Assembly (NCBI GenBank): GCA_049999725.1
Contig: JBNGIS010033853.1
Location: forward strand, 103,614 to 167,613
DNA from: Haplomitrium mnioides
Lineage: Eukaryota > Marchantiophyta > Haplomitriopsida > Calobryales
Reading direction: 5' to 3'
DNA length: 64,000 nt
Within the stretch, counting starts at the first letter, position 1. Every line of letters starts with the position of its first letter. The position numbers and the translations under genes are program-made. Positions 10,442-21,439 of the stretch are shown here, one piece after another. The notes below the pieces were generated by a model. The model was not told the DNA's origin, did not search any database, and saw nothing but the letters and a program-made list of their open reading frames with translations.

Positions 10442-11250
10442 TCAATGACTAACTCTGGTGGGAATGTTTTGGATCATTTTCTTTATATTATGAATCATGT
10501 CTTTGTTCGAATGTCCCAAACATTTATGCAGTATGAGTTTTATGAAAAGTATGTCTTTGTGTGACATAGAAACCAAGCAAATAATGTTTTCTCTATTATC
10601 ATACTTTCTAATCTCTACAAGTACTAGTATGACTATAGAAATCATTGTCATGTAAGTCCTTAAAACTTATCAAATTCTTTGTAGCACTAAAGGAATAAAT
10701 AGAAAATTTAATATTTAGAACTATGTGATGTATTAAAATATTCCTTGTAGGTCCATGTCCTTCTTCAATATGATTACTTGCCATGATTGTGGTCATTCGC
10801 TTGCTCGATGGTGCAATCTATGAGAAGTATCACTATGAATAATGCAGGTTCTGTTGTTTCCAAAAGAAAGTTCATGAGAATTGTTTGTAATCATGTGGTT
10901 TTTCTACTAGATCTACATCATTCTCAATATAGTCACTCAATGTCACTTACTTTTCCCAGAGAAAATTGTGAGTCTCTAGTTGTACAACATTCTCTTTACT
11001 CTAGTTATACAAAGAACCACATGTGCATAGAATCTAGACTTCTTCTAAGTTTGTACATGTGTTCCACATCTGAAGCATATAATTGTTGTAGGAGAGTAAC
11101 TTGTAGTTGGCGCAAGTCGATTCTTAGTAAGAAGTCTTCCACCTTTGCTTTCTCTTGTAAACAGACAACCATGTGTAGTTTGACCTCTACCCCTCCCCTT
11201 GAATGCTTGTCCTCGACTTGTAGTGGAGAATTTTCCCCTTCTAGAAGCTT
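10442..11250 (-). pseudogene. D2 copia zinc knuckle, protease and gag-pre-integrase
   Basis: Read from the minus strand: a zinc knuckle remnant CFRCGT-HVQT near 11090 (D has CHRCGTRGH, so two residues are missing), a protease site CIIHSDTSHRLH near 10820 where D has CIVDSGSSHTML (catalytic Asp and Gly both changed), then IEEGHGPTRN and ATKNLISFKDL (10608-10796), and LHKCLGHSNKDMIHNIKKM (10442-10651), which is the gag-pre-integrase motif (LWHxRLGHP). Multiple stops and shifts. Clearly dead. Confidence 0.75.
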
Positions 11251-11253
11251 GTC

Positions 11254-11913
11254 TTACCTAGTGTAATTGGCTATTCTGTTGAAAGCACCTCTATGAATTG
11301 CAAATAAAAAATAATAATTTTCAGCAACTTGGGGTTTGAGCAATATGCGAGTTGGTCTCACTTTAGAATTCTTCAATAATAACTCTTGATGTTTTTCAGC
11401 AAGTAGCATATGAGCTATAAATTGTGAGTATGGTGTGAATCTCATGTTTTTGTATTGTGATGGTGGAATCATGTTTGTTAGATGGAATGTTGATAGAATC
11501 TTCGTTATTCGTTCCTCATTATTAACATGTTGCCTATATAAGGTGAGTTGTGAGGTAATCTTGAAGAGTTCACTGTTTGATTTGAAAATTGAAGTGAAGT
11601 CTTGAACTTTGAGGTTTACCCAATCATGTTTTGCCTTGGGCAAACAAATTGTCTTTGTATGATCAAACCTTTCCTTTAGTTAATCCCACAGAGTTCTAGG
11701 ATTGCTTTCATTAAGATATTGGAGTTTGAGAGAATCAAGATTATGATGCCTCAGAAAAACCAGTACTTGTGGTTTTTGTGGAGCACTAATCACTTTATAA
11801 GTTAAAATAGTTGTCTCTATTCCCTTAGAGACTATGTGAGCTACAACATCCAATGACCACGAGAGGTATTTCTCTTTATAGATGGTCAATGGTTTGAAGC
11901 TCAGCTTTTCCAT
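11254..11913 (-). pseudogene. D2 copia gag
   Basis: ATG at 11913 opens MEKLSFKPLTIYKEKYLSWS, equal to the gag start of D (37340). HDWVNLKVQDFTSIFKSNSE (11643 downward) matches HDWINLRVQDHTSIVKYNNE of D, and QYKNMRFTPYSQFIAHMLLAEKHQ-type sequence follows. Stops at about 11679 and 11253 and a shift split it into two pieces. Gag would form the virus-like particle. Confidence 0.8.
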
Positions 11914-11985
11914 GGTTGTATTATAATGCAAGGACCAGCAATTCAATGCTCAAGATATGAAATAGCAAATGCTGAAATTATAGAG

Positions 11986-12298
11986 AAATTTAGTTTCTCA
12001 TAGTCAAATTGATCTTTGATTTTCAGTATTGAGTTTTGATCAAATGTATATGAGATGTGTTTTCTCCCTTACATATTTCATGTAGACAAAGTAAGAACTT
12101 GCTTTTTGCTCCAATTCAATCTTGATTGAGCATTCTCCAATCATGAATTTTTAATTGTGGAGTGTTTCAGCAATAGTTGGATCTCACATGCATCTTGAGA
12201 ATAGCTCAATTTAGCATTTTTTTTATAAATTCTCTGTAATTTATTAAGATTCTTCAGTTGTGTCTTCAATCTTCAGATTTGATCAATTGTCAACTTCT
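11986..12298 (-). pseudogene. X, part 1: coding-like coiled-coil remnant
   Basis: The minus strand reads in one frame as Lys/Glu/Gln/Leu-rich sequence such as LKTQLKNLNKLQRIYKKNAK and IQLLLKHSTI, with heptad-like spacing and only a few stops. If the B2 solo LTR and one copy of its TSD are removed, the frame continues without a shift into 34679 onward (KLMEDEEKKLTIDQI across the junction). Family not recognised. It may be a decayed host gene or an extra open reading frame of an old element. It ends near 11985 where copia gag sequence takes over. Confidence 0.4.
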
Positions 12299-12303
12299 TC
12301 TCT
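12299..12303. repeat. Left TSD of solo LTR B2 (TCTCT)
   Basis: TCTCT here is repeated exactly at 34674-34678 on the far side of B2 and everything nested in it. Confidence 0.8.
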
Positions 12304-13561
12304 TGTTAGCCGGAAAATTGGGGCACTACTAAAAAAATTGAAGAAATTGAAAGCATCATCGAAGCAGTTCTCGACTTCTAAGGCGCAGGGACACTCCTAA
12401 AGCGTCGAGGTACTCCAGATCGGGGGCAAGCAGAAGAGGTCATGCAAGCATCATTGAAAGGCAAGAATCAGGGCCAAGGCAGAGAAGAATGGAACACTCG
12501 TCAGAGGTAATAAGCACAGAAGTGGGAAGAAGAATGACATCGGAAGCAAAGGAAGATCAGGGACCGGACGAATAGGACCAGAGGTGCGGGATGGAAATCG
12601 AAGGCTGACAGCAGATGGAAGGGACCTCAGGTAAGGGGAAATGCTACATCATAAACTTGTAGGTGCAACGGTTGGAAGTAGAAGGTTCACGCGATGATCC
12701 TCGTGAGGAAGCAACGAGCCTGGGATTGGGGGATGCTCCGCTTCCCTCGATAGCGATGGGCCTCACCGGGATCCAGATCCTTTCCGGACTCCTGAAATAA
12801 CTGCTTGGCGGATGGTTTACAAGAGTATCGGAAGGGGGGGAGGACGGAGTATGTTTCAAAGGAATGTGCAAAAAGAGCCGTCACCTACAGTCGACTTCAA
12901 ATCCTCCAGTCAATCGAGGATCTGTGGAGCTCTTCAAATTCAGATCTGCGGAGCTCTTCGAATTCAGATCAGTGGAGTTCTTCGGATTCAGGTCCGTGGA
13001 GTTCTTTGGATTCAGATCCGCGGAGTTCTTCAGATTTGGGTCCACAGAGTTCTTTGAATTCAGATCCGTGGAGTTCTTCAAATTCAAATTCGCGGAGTTC
13101 TTTGGATTCAAGTTTGCGGAGTTTTTTGGATTTAGGTCTGCGGAGTTCTTTGGATTCAAATCCATGGAGTTCTTCGAGATCAGATCCGCTAAGTTCTTTG
13201 GACTCGAATCAGTGGATTTCTTTGGTCAAACATCTGATCCAGGTCAAGGCGATGGTCCAACTTCCAAGTTGAAGACGGTGTCGACGCATTGCGAAGGAAA
13301 AGTCAACTTCCGAATCAAGGTCCAAGGGATTCTTCGAACTCACTAGTCCGTTGGATTCTTCAGACTTGGACCCGTGATCAACTATGAATCAAGGTCAAGG
13401 CGGCGGTCCAACTTCTAGGTTGAAGATGGCGTCGGATAGCGCCTTGCGAAGGAAAAGTCAACCTCAAACTCACGATCTGAATGATTCTTTGGACTCACTA
13501 GTTCGTTGGATTCTTCGAACTTAGGTCTGTGGTCAACTACAGATCAAGGTCAAGGTGGCGG
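12304..13561 (+). repeat. B2 solo LTR, left part
   Basis: Starts TGTTAGCCGG, with AATTGGGGCACTACTAAAAAA soon after, the same start as B3 (47046) and close to B1 (43073). It holds a 24 bp minisatellite (12924-13235), then GTCAAC/CGGTCCAACTT units like those of A. It is cut at 13561 by element A-minus. The right part is 33938-34673. No internal element sequence lies at either end and the TSD is perfect, so this is a solo LTR. Confidence 0.8.
12924..13235 (+). repeat. 24 bp minisatellite, 13 units, in B2
   Basis: Consensus GCGGAGTTCTTTGGATTCAG followed by ATCC. Thirteen units follow each other with no insertion or deletion. Because 24 is a multiple of three, several frames on both strands stay open and give false proteins (Ser/Asp-rich on plus, Asn/Pro/Lys-rich on minus). 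B3 has four units of the same repeat at 60228-60323. Confidence 0.9.
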
Positions 13562-16135
13562 TCCAATCTAACTAACATATTCATACACATTTACAACCAT
13601 ACACACTTAAGGCACTTCATCTTGATCAGAGACCTCACATGACCATTGGGATTGATCTTCCCTAGCAAACTCCTCCTCAACTCACCCCATCAATCCTCCT
13701 TCCTGTCCCCACACACACACCCTTCTTCTAGATAGTTTTTCAACTTCCCTCGCAAGAAGCCTTGGATTTACTTCCTCAAGCTCAAAAGAGGATTTCTTTC
13801 ACTTCCACTCCAAGAAGACAGCCCTCCTAACTACTGGTAGCTCACTCCACTTCAGAGCCTGGAACAGGTCTTCTCCATAGTGTGAAGGCACTAACAAATC
13901 TACCCTCTTCTCAGCTCCACTTGAAAGGTAACACCTAAGCATACTCCGAGCACTCTTGGTTGATGCTCCCGCACATGAATTGCAAAGACGATCCCAAGAT
14001 CCTACTTGACAGTCTCTCCCAAATTCTCAACAAAATGGATCTCCTTCAAATCTCCCGTATCGATCCACCTCCGCCACAGGTCCACCTACATGGATGAGTT
14101 CACCTGGATCGCCCGAGCCTCTAGAGCTCCTCACCCATCGATTCTTGGCACCCCTCCAGTCCACCTCCACCCTTGCTAGCCCCCTGCGCGAGTACACTCG
14201 CCTCACATAAATTCTTACTGGGATCCACTTTTGCCTTACCTTGTTGTGTTTACTTGTCTCGAGATCGCTTTCGCGTCTCAAGCTTGCTTGCGCACCAACC
14301 TAATCGAATTCAAAGCCCGACAATATATATCCCTCAAGCTTTCGCCTCGGTGAATCCTTCTCGTTAGAAAGGTCGTTATTCCCGTTAGGCTCAGACCTGG
14401 ACGTGTGGACACTTGCCCATCTACTAGCAGTTTGCTTCCAAGTATAATGGTCACATGGGGTCGAGTCCGAGGAATCTCGAGGACTAAGATTCCAAAGATT
14501 CCTGCTAAACCAAATCCTATGAACCCCACAGAACAGATTTCCGATGAATCCTGCAGAAAAAGTGTATGAAGGAATCTTGCAGATTCGGTATCCAAAGATT
14601 CATGCAAATCCGAGTCCGAAGAACCCAGCGGAACCCAGAGCTTGTTGTTGACTTTTCCTTCATTGTCATCGTCCGACACCGCATTCAACCTGGAAGTTGG
14701 ATCGGCGCTTTGACCTCGTTCCGTAGTTGACCTCAGATCCCAATCTGAAGAATCCAACGGATAGGAAAGTCTGAAGGATCCCTCGGACTCCTCCGAAGTG
14801 CCACGTGTCCAAGGTTGACTTTCTTCCGTGGTCGCCGTCCGACGTCGTTTTCAACAGGGAAGGTGGACCGCCATGTTGACCTCCATCCGTGGTTGACTAC
14901 TCTATGACCCGAGGATCCAACGGCCTTTGTCGAAGCGCTACGTAATCCAAAGCCGCACCATCCGACGTCGTTTCCAAATGGGAAGGTTGATCGACGCGAT
15001 GACCTGGTTTCGTGGTTGACCTCCCTCTAACCCGAAGTATCCAACGGGCTTTGTCAAAGCGCCATCTAATTCAAAGCCGCTCTGTCTGATGTCGTTTTCA
15101 AAGGGGAAGGCTAAATGATGCGCTGACTTGGTTCCGTGGTTGACCTCCCTCTGACCTGAAGGATCCAACGGGCTCCTCTAGAGTGCCACGTAATCCTATG
15201 TAGTGCCGTCTGACGTCATTTTCAAAGGGGAAGGTTGACCGACGTGTTGACTTGGTTTTGTGGAATCCAACGGGCTTCTCCGAGTTGCTACGTGTCCGTT
15301 GACTCTCCCAAACTTTTGTGAGGACGCCACATTTCCGAGGGAGCGTCGTCTAACGTTGTTTTCAAAGAGGAAGCTTGACCGTCCCGTTGACCTGGTTCCG
15401 AGAAAGACTGCGGATACCTTGAGCTTGCCGTGTTTCCACAAAGTCCGGTGGACCTCTTGCACCTGCCACGTCTCTGCTGGTGCCCTCGGACACCCTTGGC
15501 CCGCCATGCCCCCGCTAAGTCTTGCAGACACCCTAGAGACGCCACGTTTCCATTGAATCTTCCGGAGCCTTGCGAAGATGTCACAATTCAACAAAGAATT
15601 GCGGACACTAAAGGAAGGGGTCATAGACCCTAGTAGAACCCGTTTAGCACCTGAGGGATCGGGGCGTCCCCCAATCCTTGGCCATGTCGCTACTCACGAA
15701 GACCTTGACCCTTCCTTTCTCTTCTTGATCTTTGTTTCTAGTGCGCGCATCTAGGAGCTTGCTTTGCGGTCCCTATCACTCTTGAGCGCTCTTGGATCTT
15801 GCCCCGTAGCTTCGATCCTCCTCCTCCGACCCTTGCTACTTCCTGTTAGACCCCAATTATTGCCTCCCGTTGATACTTAGGCTCTGTTTTGCTTTCATCA
15901 AATTTTAGTAGTGGCCCCTCCTCCCTCCCCCCCACTTGTTGGCTACCACCGCTCCCTTCTCTCCTTCCTAAGCAAGCTCGTTCCACTCCTCAGATCCATG
16001 TGATCCGCTCATACTCATTGATTGGAGTCGATCCGCTGCTTCTGGGGTACTTTAGCACTTACAACAGAGAGATTGTGCCAATGCTACTTCCGATTTTCTG
16101 AATTCTTCCTTAGTGCTCCATATCATTGGCTGATA
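13562..16135 (-). repeat. A-minus 3' LTR (truncated at the U5 end)
   Basis: Its right end, read on minus, starts TATCAGCCAATGATATGG, matching A-plus TATCAGCCAGTGATATGG. The 123 bp array lies at about 14800-15300, 24-bp-like units at 14470-14650, the TATA-box area near 14320, and a degenerate hairpin motif at 13880-13894. Confidence 0.85.
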
Positions 16136-16150
16136 TAACTCCCCCTTCAA
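16136..16150 (-). other. A-minus polypurine tract
   Basis: On minus: TTGAAGGGGGAGTTA immediately before the LTR, identical in layout to A-plus. Confidence 0.75.
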
Positions 16151-16305
16151 GTGTGAAGCTACCCCGCGAACACCCTTCCCTGTTCATCGGTTCCACCGGT
16201 TGCCTCCTCCACAGTGGTCACTGCTTAGCTACTCCAGCGTTGCTGAAGTGCAATTCCTCAAACACCCACACACTTTCAAGCACCCCGACACACCTGTACA
16301 CATAC

Positions 16306-17640
16306 TTACATCCTGCTCCCTGGAATCTCCGATTGGATCACCCTTTTCCCTCCTCCTTCCTCCTCCTGGTTTACATACCTCTTGAGATGATCAAAATGCA
16401 CTTGATTGGCAAACTTGTGACCCTCCAATGTCTTCAATTCTACTGACCCATTTTGATGTAATTTCTTCAACACAAAGGGGCCCATCCATCTGGTTTGTAG
16501 TTTCTCGGGGAAGTGCACAAATCTGTTGTCATACAGCAGCACCAGGTTCCCCTCCCCGAGATCGGTTGGTAGGCCCTTATCGTGTTGTTGCTTCCGCAAT
16601 TGTTGTTGGTGTTCCAATCTTCCTTGAGCTTGCTCTCTGTTTTCCTCCAGGATCTCTAGCTGGTATAGTCTCTCCTTCCTGCTCCAATCTTCTGCCATCC
16701 TCTCCTCCTTCAGTAGTTGTCTAGTGGGCACTTCATATTCCACTAGCACCAGAGTGTGCTGTCCGAAGACCAAAAAATAGAGGCAGTGACCGGTTGTGGT
16801 CTTGTAAGCTAGATTGTAGGCATGGGTTGTGGTGAGTAGCTTGAGATCCCAATTTGCCTTGTTGGCCGCCACCGTCTTGCTGAGGATCTTACCTATGATT
16901 CTCTTTGCCCTTTCGGTAAGCCTATTAGCCTTGGGATGATAGGCTGTGGTGTAGCAGTGCTTGACCAAGTATCTCGTAGTCAGGTCTTGGATTACTTGAT
17001 TGATGAAATAGGTACCTTGATCACTCACTAGCTCTAGTGAGAGCCCGAATCGACAAAACATCTGCTCATATTGGACAGCAGCCACTGTCTAAGCATCATC
17101 CTTTCGAGTGGCTATGGCTTCTACCCACTTCATTGCATAATCCGTAGCTAGCAAGATGTATTTGTTGTCCCTGCGAGTGGAAGGTGCAATTGGGACGATG
17201 AAATCCATTCTCCACTTTTCAAAAGGTGCTAGTGCTAGAGGAATAATTGGGACTAAGGGATGATGTTGATTAGCTGCTGGCCTCCCCGTCCTCTGGCATG
17301 CGTCACACCTCTTCACCTAGAAGTGCACATCCTTGTAGAGAGTGGGCCACCAATACCTTGCATCCATAATCTTCTTGATGGTGGCATCCGCTTCAAAATG
17401 GGCCCATACCTCCTCTCCGTGCAAGGCCCTCATTACCACCGTGGATTGATCCCGCTTTAGGCACCGCATGATCATCCCATTGTACCCTCTCTTGTGGAGC
17501 ACTCCCTTGATCAACAGATATGGCTTCATCGTTTTGAGGAACACATCAGCTTCCTCTCTGCTGCTACCTTTTGGGATTTGAGCTGATTTGAAGAATTCTA
17601 TTATTGCAGCATAGTTTGTGTCCTTTTTAGCTTTCACCTA
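16306..17640 (-). pseudogene. A-minus integrase
   Basis: The zinc-binding region is in 17637-17290: HGEEVWAHFEADATIKKIM, YWWPTLYKDVHF, a TAG stop, then KRCDACQRTG, so the His and Cys pairs are visible. The first catalytic Asp is in WRMDFIVPI (about 17210), the second in SDQGTYF and the Glu in LTERAKRII, both in the 260-codon open frame 17085-16306. That frame runs on through AYNLAYKTTTGHCLYFLVFGQ and ends in a Tyr/Trp-containing C-terminal domain (RWMGPFVLKKLH). There is no chromodomain. TAG stops at about 17318 and 17088 interrupt it, but all three acids remain. Integrase would insert the element's DNA into the genome. Confidence 0.85.
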
Positions 17641-18300
17641 GAATAGGTCTTCATCCCGAAATGCATCGCTCACCTCCTCGTGATTGATTGGCCCAGCAAA
17701 TTGGGAGAAGAAGTCGACATCGCTATGCTTCTTCCCCGGCTTGATCCTCACTTCAAAGTTGAACTCCTACAAGAGAAGCACCCATCTCGCAATTCGATTA
17801 GTCACATCTGATTTGTTCACCACATACTTGAGTGCATTGTGATCAGTGTGGAAGATCACCTTGTAATGCAACAAGTAATGCCTGAATTTCTTCAAGGCAT
17901 AGATAATTCTCAAGGCTTCCCGATCCGTAACAAAGTAATTCTTCTCCGCGAGGGCCAACATCCTGCTAGCAAAATAGATCGAAGGATCCCTACCCCTCTG
18001 ATCTATCTGGCTCAGCACCGCTCCGACGCAGAAGTCGGACACATCAATCATCACATGAAAATCTCTCCCCAAGTTGGGAGGCACTAGAACATGGGCATTG
18101 CTAATCGCCTCTTCAATTCCCTGAAGCTCGCCAACCTTTTGGGGGTGGCTTCAAAGGTGCTGCCCCCTTTTGTCATTTGGGTGAGGGGTAAAGCCATTGA
18201 GGCAAATTGGTCGATAAATCTTCTGTAGTACCCCACACAACCCAAGAAGCCTTATACCTCCTTCAAGTTGGTGGGGAATGAGACCTTTATCAAGATGGCA
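17641..18300 (-). pseudogene. A-minus RNase H
   Basis: The open frame 18084-17767 contains FHVMIDVSDFCVGAVLSQ, IYFASRMLA, DREALRIIYALKKFRHYLL and HTDHNALKYVV, then RIARWVLLL. These are the RNase H blocks of gypsy elements with the acidic residues D, E and D in place. The RIARWxLLLQEFDFEV-type tail is typical of the Athila/Tat side of the family. A TAG stop ends the frame at 17767, and a short shifted stretch joins it to integrase. Confidence 0.8.
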
Positions 18301-19171
18301 ATCTTCTCCTGATCCACTTCGATGCCCTAACTGGAAATCCGGTGTCCGAGGAGTATTCCCTCCTTCACCTCAAAGAAACATTTGCCTGGGTGCAATCTCA
18401 GCCTCGTTTCTCTCCATCATTGGAGGGCGAGCCTCACATTCTGCTTGTGATCCTCTAGCTTCCCATACACCACAAAATCGTCGATGAATCTTCGAAAGGC
18501 AAACACTCCCCATTCTGTGGTGAATGCCGTTTTGAGCAGATCCTCCTCTCTACTCCAAATCTAGTTATACCCGGAGTACCCGTCCAGGAAGCTATACACC
18601 TCTTGTCTTGCCACCAAATCCAGCACCCCATCCATAAAAGGCAACGAATAGTGGTCTTTCTTTGTGGCCTCATTCAGCTTCCAAAAATCCTGGCACACTC
18701 AAATTTTCCTTTCACCATCTTGCCCCACTTTCTTGGGCACCACCACCAACGGAGACACCCGTGGACCGGGTAGATGACGTCTACCTCCAACAGCTTGTCA
18801 ATTTCCTCTTTCACTAAGAGGGAGAAGCAGGGGTTCATCTTGTATTGTTGCTATCTTACCGAGATTGTTGTGGGCTGAAAGTCAATCTTGTGTTCCCTCA
18901 ATTCCCTTAGGACTCCCTTCAAATCTATGTGACTCTAAGCAAAGGCATCACAAAAGTTACTTAGAAGCTGGGTGATGGCTTGCTCTGATTCTCTGAGCAA
19001 TTCAGATTCGATGTGGAATGCTCATACCTCTTGGACCACCACTTGCTTGTGCTTGGCTTCTCTCACTGCCCTCATTTTGTTTCTCCATTGCACCCTTTCC
19101 TCTTGCATCAGGGTCGCCAATCGCAACCCTCATTCACCTGGGGAGATTCTTTGGACTTCTCTGTATCCGCT
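18301..19171 (-). pseudogene. A-minus reverse transcriptase (3' of the G insertion)
   Basis: Minus-strand sequence keeps the RT palm: FIDDFVVYGK at about 18490-18460 is the catalytic block (F-D-D type) with both Asp present, whereas A-plus has one changed. Upstream are RT blocks with shifts (KEEIDKLL, VVVPKKVGQ at 18690-18810). Many frameshifts. The element G interrupts the linker before RT at 19171. Confidence 0.75.
19167..19171. repeat. Left TSD of G (CCGCT)
   Basis: CCGCT before the 5' LTR of G is repeated exactly at 25130-25134. Confidence 0.9.
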
Positions 19172-19720
19172 TGTAACGGTCACTAACTTTAGTAAGCAAC
19201 AATTAAGAGATAGCAACAACTATGTTTAGAAAGCCATTACTAAGTTAGAGTATCAGAAAGTGATGCTATTATAGAGAAAGTAACCCGTGGCAAGAGAAGA
19301 GAAAGTCAACGAATTAAAGTGAAAGAAAGGGCACTTTAGAAGAGGATAAGAACATGTAGCAAGCAGAGGATTAAAGAAAATAGAAGGTTCTAAGATAAGG
19401 ACATATTGCAAAAGAAGAAATAAAGAGAAATTGAAGGTTCTAAATATAAGAACACGTGGCAGAAGGAGAATAAAAGTAAAGGGTGGTCCAATCAATGAGA
19501 GAGGAAAAAATGGTGGTCCAATTAGAGGAGGATAGAAAAGAGACCAATGGGGTTTCGCCACCTATGTAAGCAAAGTGCTTTTCACTTAGTATATAAAGAA
19601 GGGAGAGGGCCTTCTTGGGCATCTCTTACCTTGTGAGTTCTTGAAGTTCTTTATACGCTACTCTTGTATGTGTTGTGCTTGTGCTAATTTTGGTATGCAA
19701 TGTATGTGTGTAGTATTACA
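19172..19720 (+). repeat. G 5' LTR
   Basis: Starts TGTAAC and ends TATTACA. It is 46 bp longer than the 3' LTR, mostly because of about 41 bp near its start (after TGTAAC) that the 3' copy lacks. It carries repeats with ACGTGGC and GAAGGTTC motifs and a TATA box at 19590. Confidence 0.9.
19590..19598 (+). promoter_or_regulatory. G LTR TATA box
   Basis: TATATAAAG, with TATATAAAT at 24999 in the 3' LTR, in a conserved context (TTCACTTAGTATATAAA). Confidence 0.7.
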
Positions 19721-19721
19721 A

Positions 19722-19737
19722 TGGTATCAGAGCTTGG
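19722..19737 (+). other. G primer-binding site, tRNA-iMet
   Basis: TGGTATCAGAGCTTGG starts one base after the 5' LTR. TGGTATCAGAGC is the classic complement of the initiator tRNA-Met 3' end used by plant chromoviruses and many copia elements. Confidence 0.9.
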
Positions 19738-20376
19738 TCTTCTCTAAAGAAGTGTGGACTACCTCTCTTTGGAGAAGCACTAAAGACCTCTTGAAGTAGT
19801 GGAATCTCCACTTTGTATGAACTCCAAAAGAGTCGAACTTTCAAGTTTTCATGAATAAAGGATAGCGGATATCCCATACTTTATAAATGAAGATAAGAAG
19901 TTTGACTTGATGCTATGATAGCTATTGGATAGAGGAGCATTTGTACCTCCTAGAATTCCTCTATTGAATCTCTTTAATATTCATGTATTTAATATTGACA
20001 AACATTTATTTCGTCAATTTTTAGTGTATAATTTTGGAGATGATTTTATAGTTTTTGTAATGAAATCAAGAGAGCTTATTTTCTTGTAGTAAACTATGGT
20101 GTTACGTGAGAGTGTTTTATTTATGTTTTATGGTAGGTAGAAAATGGATTGGAACCAAGCTCCTCTAGATGAGTTCAACTCAAAGTGCCATATTTCTATT
20201 CGAGTAATGCCCAAACAAACGCAACAAGATTTCCTTGTTCGTAAGTTTGGAGAGAGGTTTTGTGAGTTAGTGCTAGCCTCAACTAAACCTTTTATTTTAC
20301 CAATTCTGCATGATTGGAATATGTATATATTTGTTTTTGTATAAGTCGCTCGTAGCTAAGTTGTGACCGAAAAACC

Positions 20377-21345
20377 ATGGAGGCAAACTCTAGCAATCTA
20401 GAAGAAGGAGCTTGGATGATGGCCAAGTTGGAGCAGCTTCAAGCAGCTCTTATAGTAAGTCAACAACAAACAAACATGCTGATGAGAGAAATGGTAAAAA
20501 TGTGACTACAACAAGAGAATTTAGAAGAAATTCGAGAAACATTGCTACAAAAGATGAGCAAGTCATGTAAAGTGGAGCCTTATGAAGGAAGTCATATGGT
20601 TGGTGTTGTAGAAGGGTGGGTCTATCGAATGGAGGTTCACATGTCATACTATCCGCATACTTCAGATTTGGAGAAAGGATTATTTGCAAGGTCATTTTTA
20701 ACTGAGCATGCATCCATTTGGCTACAAGGATGGGAGCGGCAGAAAAATGCACAAGGAGAACAATTGTTGTCGAGCACTCTAAAAGAAGGTTTATTACAAA
20801 ACTTCAAAGCCGTAGAATTTATTCTAACTGCATGAACCAAGCTTTGGAAGTTAGAGCAACAAGTAAGGCCTTGCAAGGTATATTGAAGAGTTTCGGAGCC
20901 TACAAGTTCAAATCAAGGATTTGAGTTCAGTCAAGGCCCTTGAAAAGTTTCTATAAGGATTGAAGAGAAAGATTTGAGGGGAAGTCATGATGCGCAACCC
21001 AAAAGATGTTAATGAAGCCATATCGTTTGCGCAGAGAAGTGAAGAAACACTAGGGATTGTGCAAACAAGAGGGAGTTATGGCCCCACACCAATGGAGTTG
21101 GGAAACATAAGAAGAATAGACTTCAATCGCCCAAATCACCAACAAAGAGGGCTACATATTGCTGTGGATAGGAGGATGGAAGAGAGGCAAGAAACAAGAA
21201 TATGCTACAATTGTGGTCGAAAAGAACACATTGCACCAAATTGCAGAGTGATACGACACAATCAAGGGCGAGTGTTTCGACGACCTCTTCACAATATCAA
21301 CAATGAAGGAGACCAAGAATGTCAGAGAAACGATGGGCACCAGTA
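20377..21345 (+). pseudogene. G gag with zinc knuckle
   Basis: ATG at 20377 (MEANSSNLEEGAWMMAKLEQ) starts a gag with an N-terminal coiled stretch. A TGA follows at about 20503, then the gag core VEPYEGSHMVGVVEGWVYRM and WLQGWERQKN (20542-20835). The zinc knuckle CYNCGRKEHIAPNC at about 21200-21245 has the standard Cys-x2-Cys-x4-His-x4-Cys spacing. A shift near 20830 and the stop prevent expression. The leader 19738-20376 holds nothing else I can name. Confidence 0.8.
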
Positions 21346-21439
21346 AAAAAGACCTCGTGAATTTTTGGGATGAAGAAGAAAGGCAAGGGAAAAAGTCGAC
21401 AAAGTCGAATATGTCAGCTAGAAAAACAAAAAAAATGGA

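Larger units (their letters stand above)
10076..11985 (-). mobile_element. D2: fragment of a Ty1/copia element
   Basis: Minus-strand remains of gag, protease, gag-pre-integrase and the start of integrase of a copia element related to D (35850-41848). The rest of pol is cut off at 10076 by A1. No LTR of this copy is visible in the window. Upstream on the same strand (above 11985) the sequence changes to the coding-like remnant X. Confidence 0.8.

Noticed and set aside
10787-11266. Plus-strand 159-codon open frame rich in Ser and Cys
   Set aside because: It is the reverse strand of the decayed copia D2 gag-protease, whose minus-strand motifs are recognisable.
12924-13235. CRISPR-like array
   Set aside because: The units are directly contiguous with no unique spacers, and the setting is a plant retrotransposon LTR.
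12805-13346. Overlapping Ser/Asp-rich and Phe/Glu-rich open frames of 155-160 codons
   Set aside because: All derive from the 24 bp minisatellite, which stays open in several frames on both strands.
14278-14757. 159-codon minus-strand frame in the A-minus 3' LTR
   Set aside because: It is LTR U3/R sequence with degenerate 24-bp-like units. The same region in A-plus is not open.
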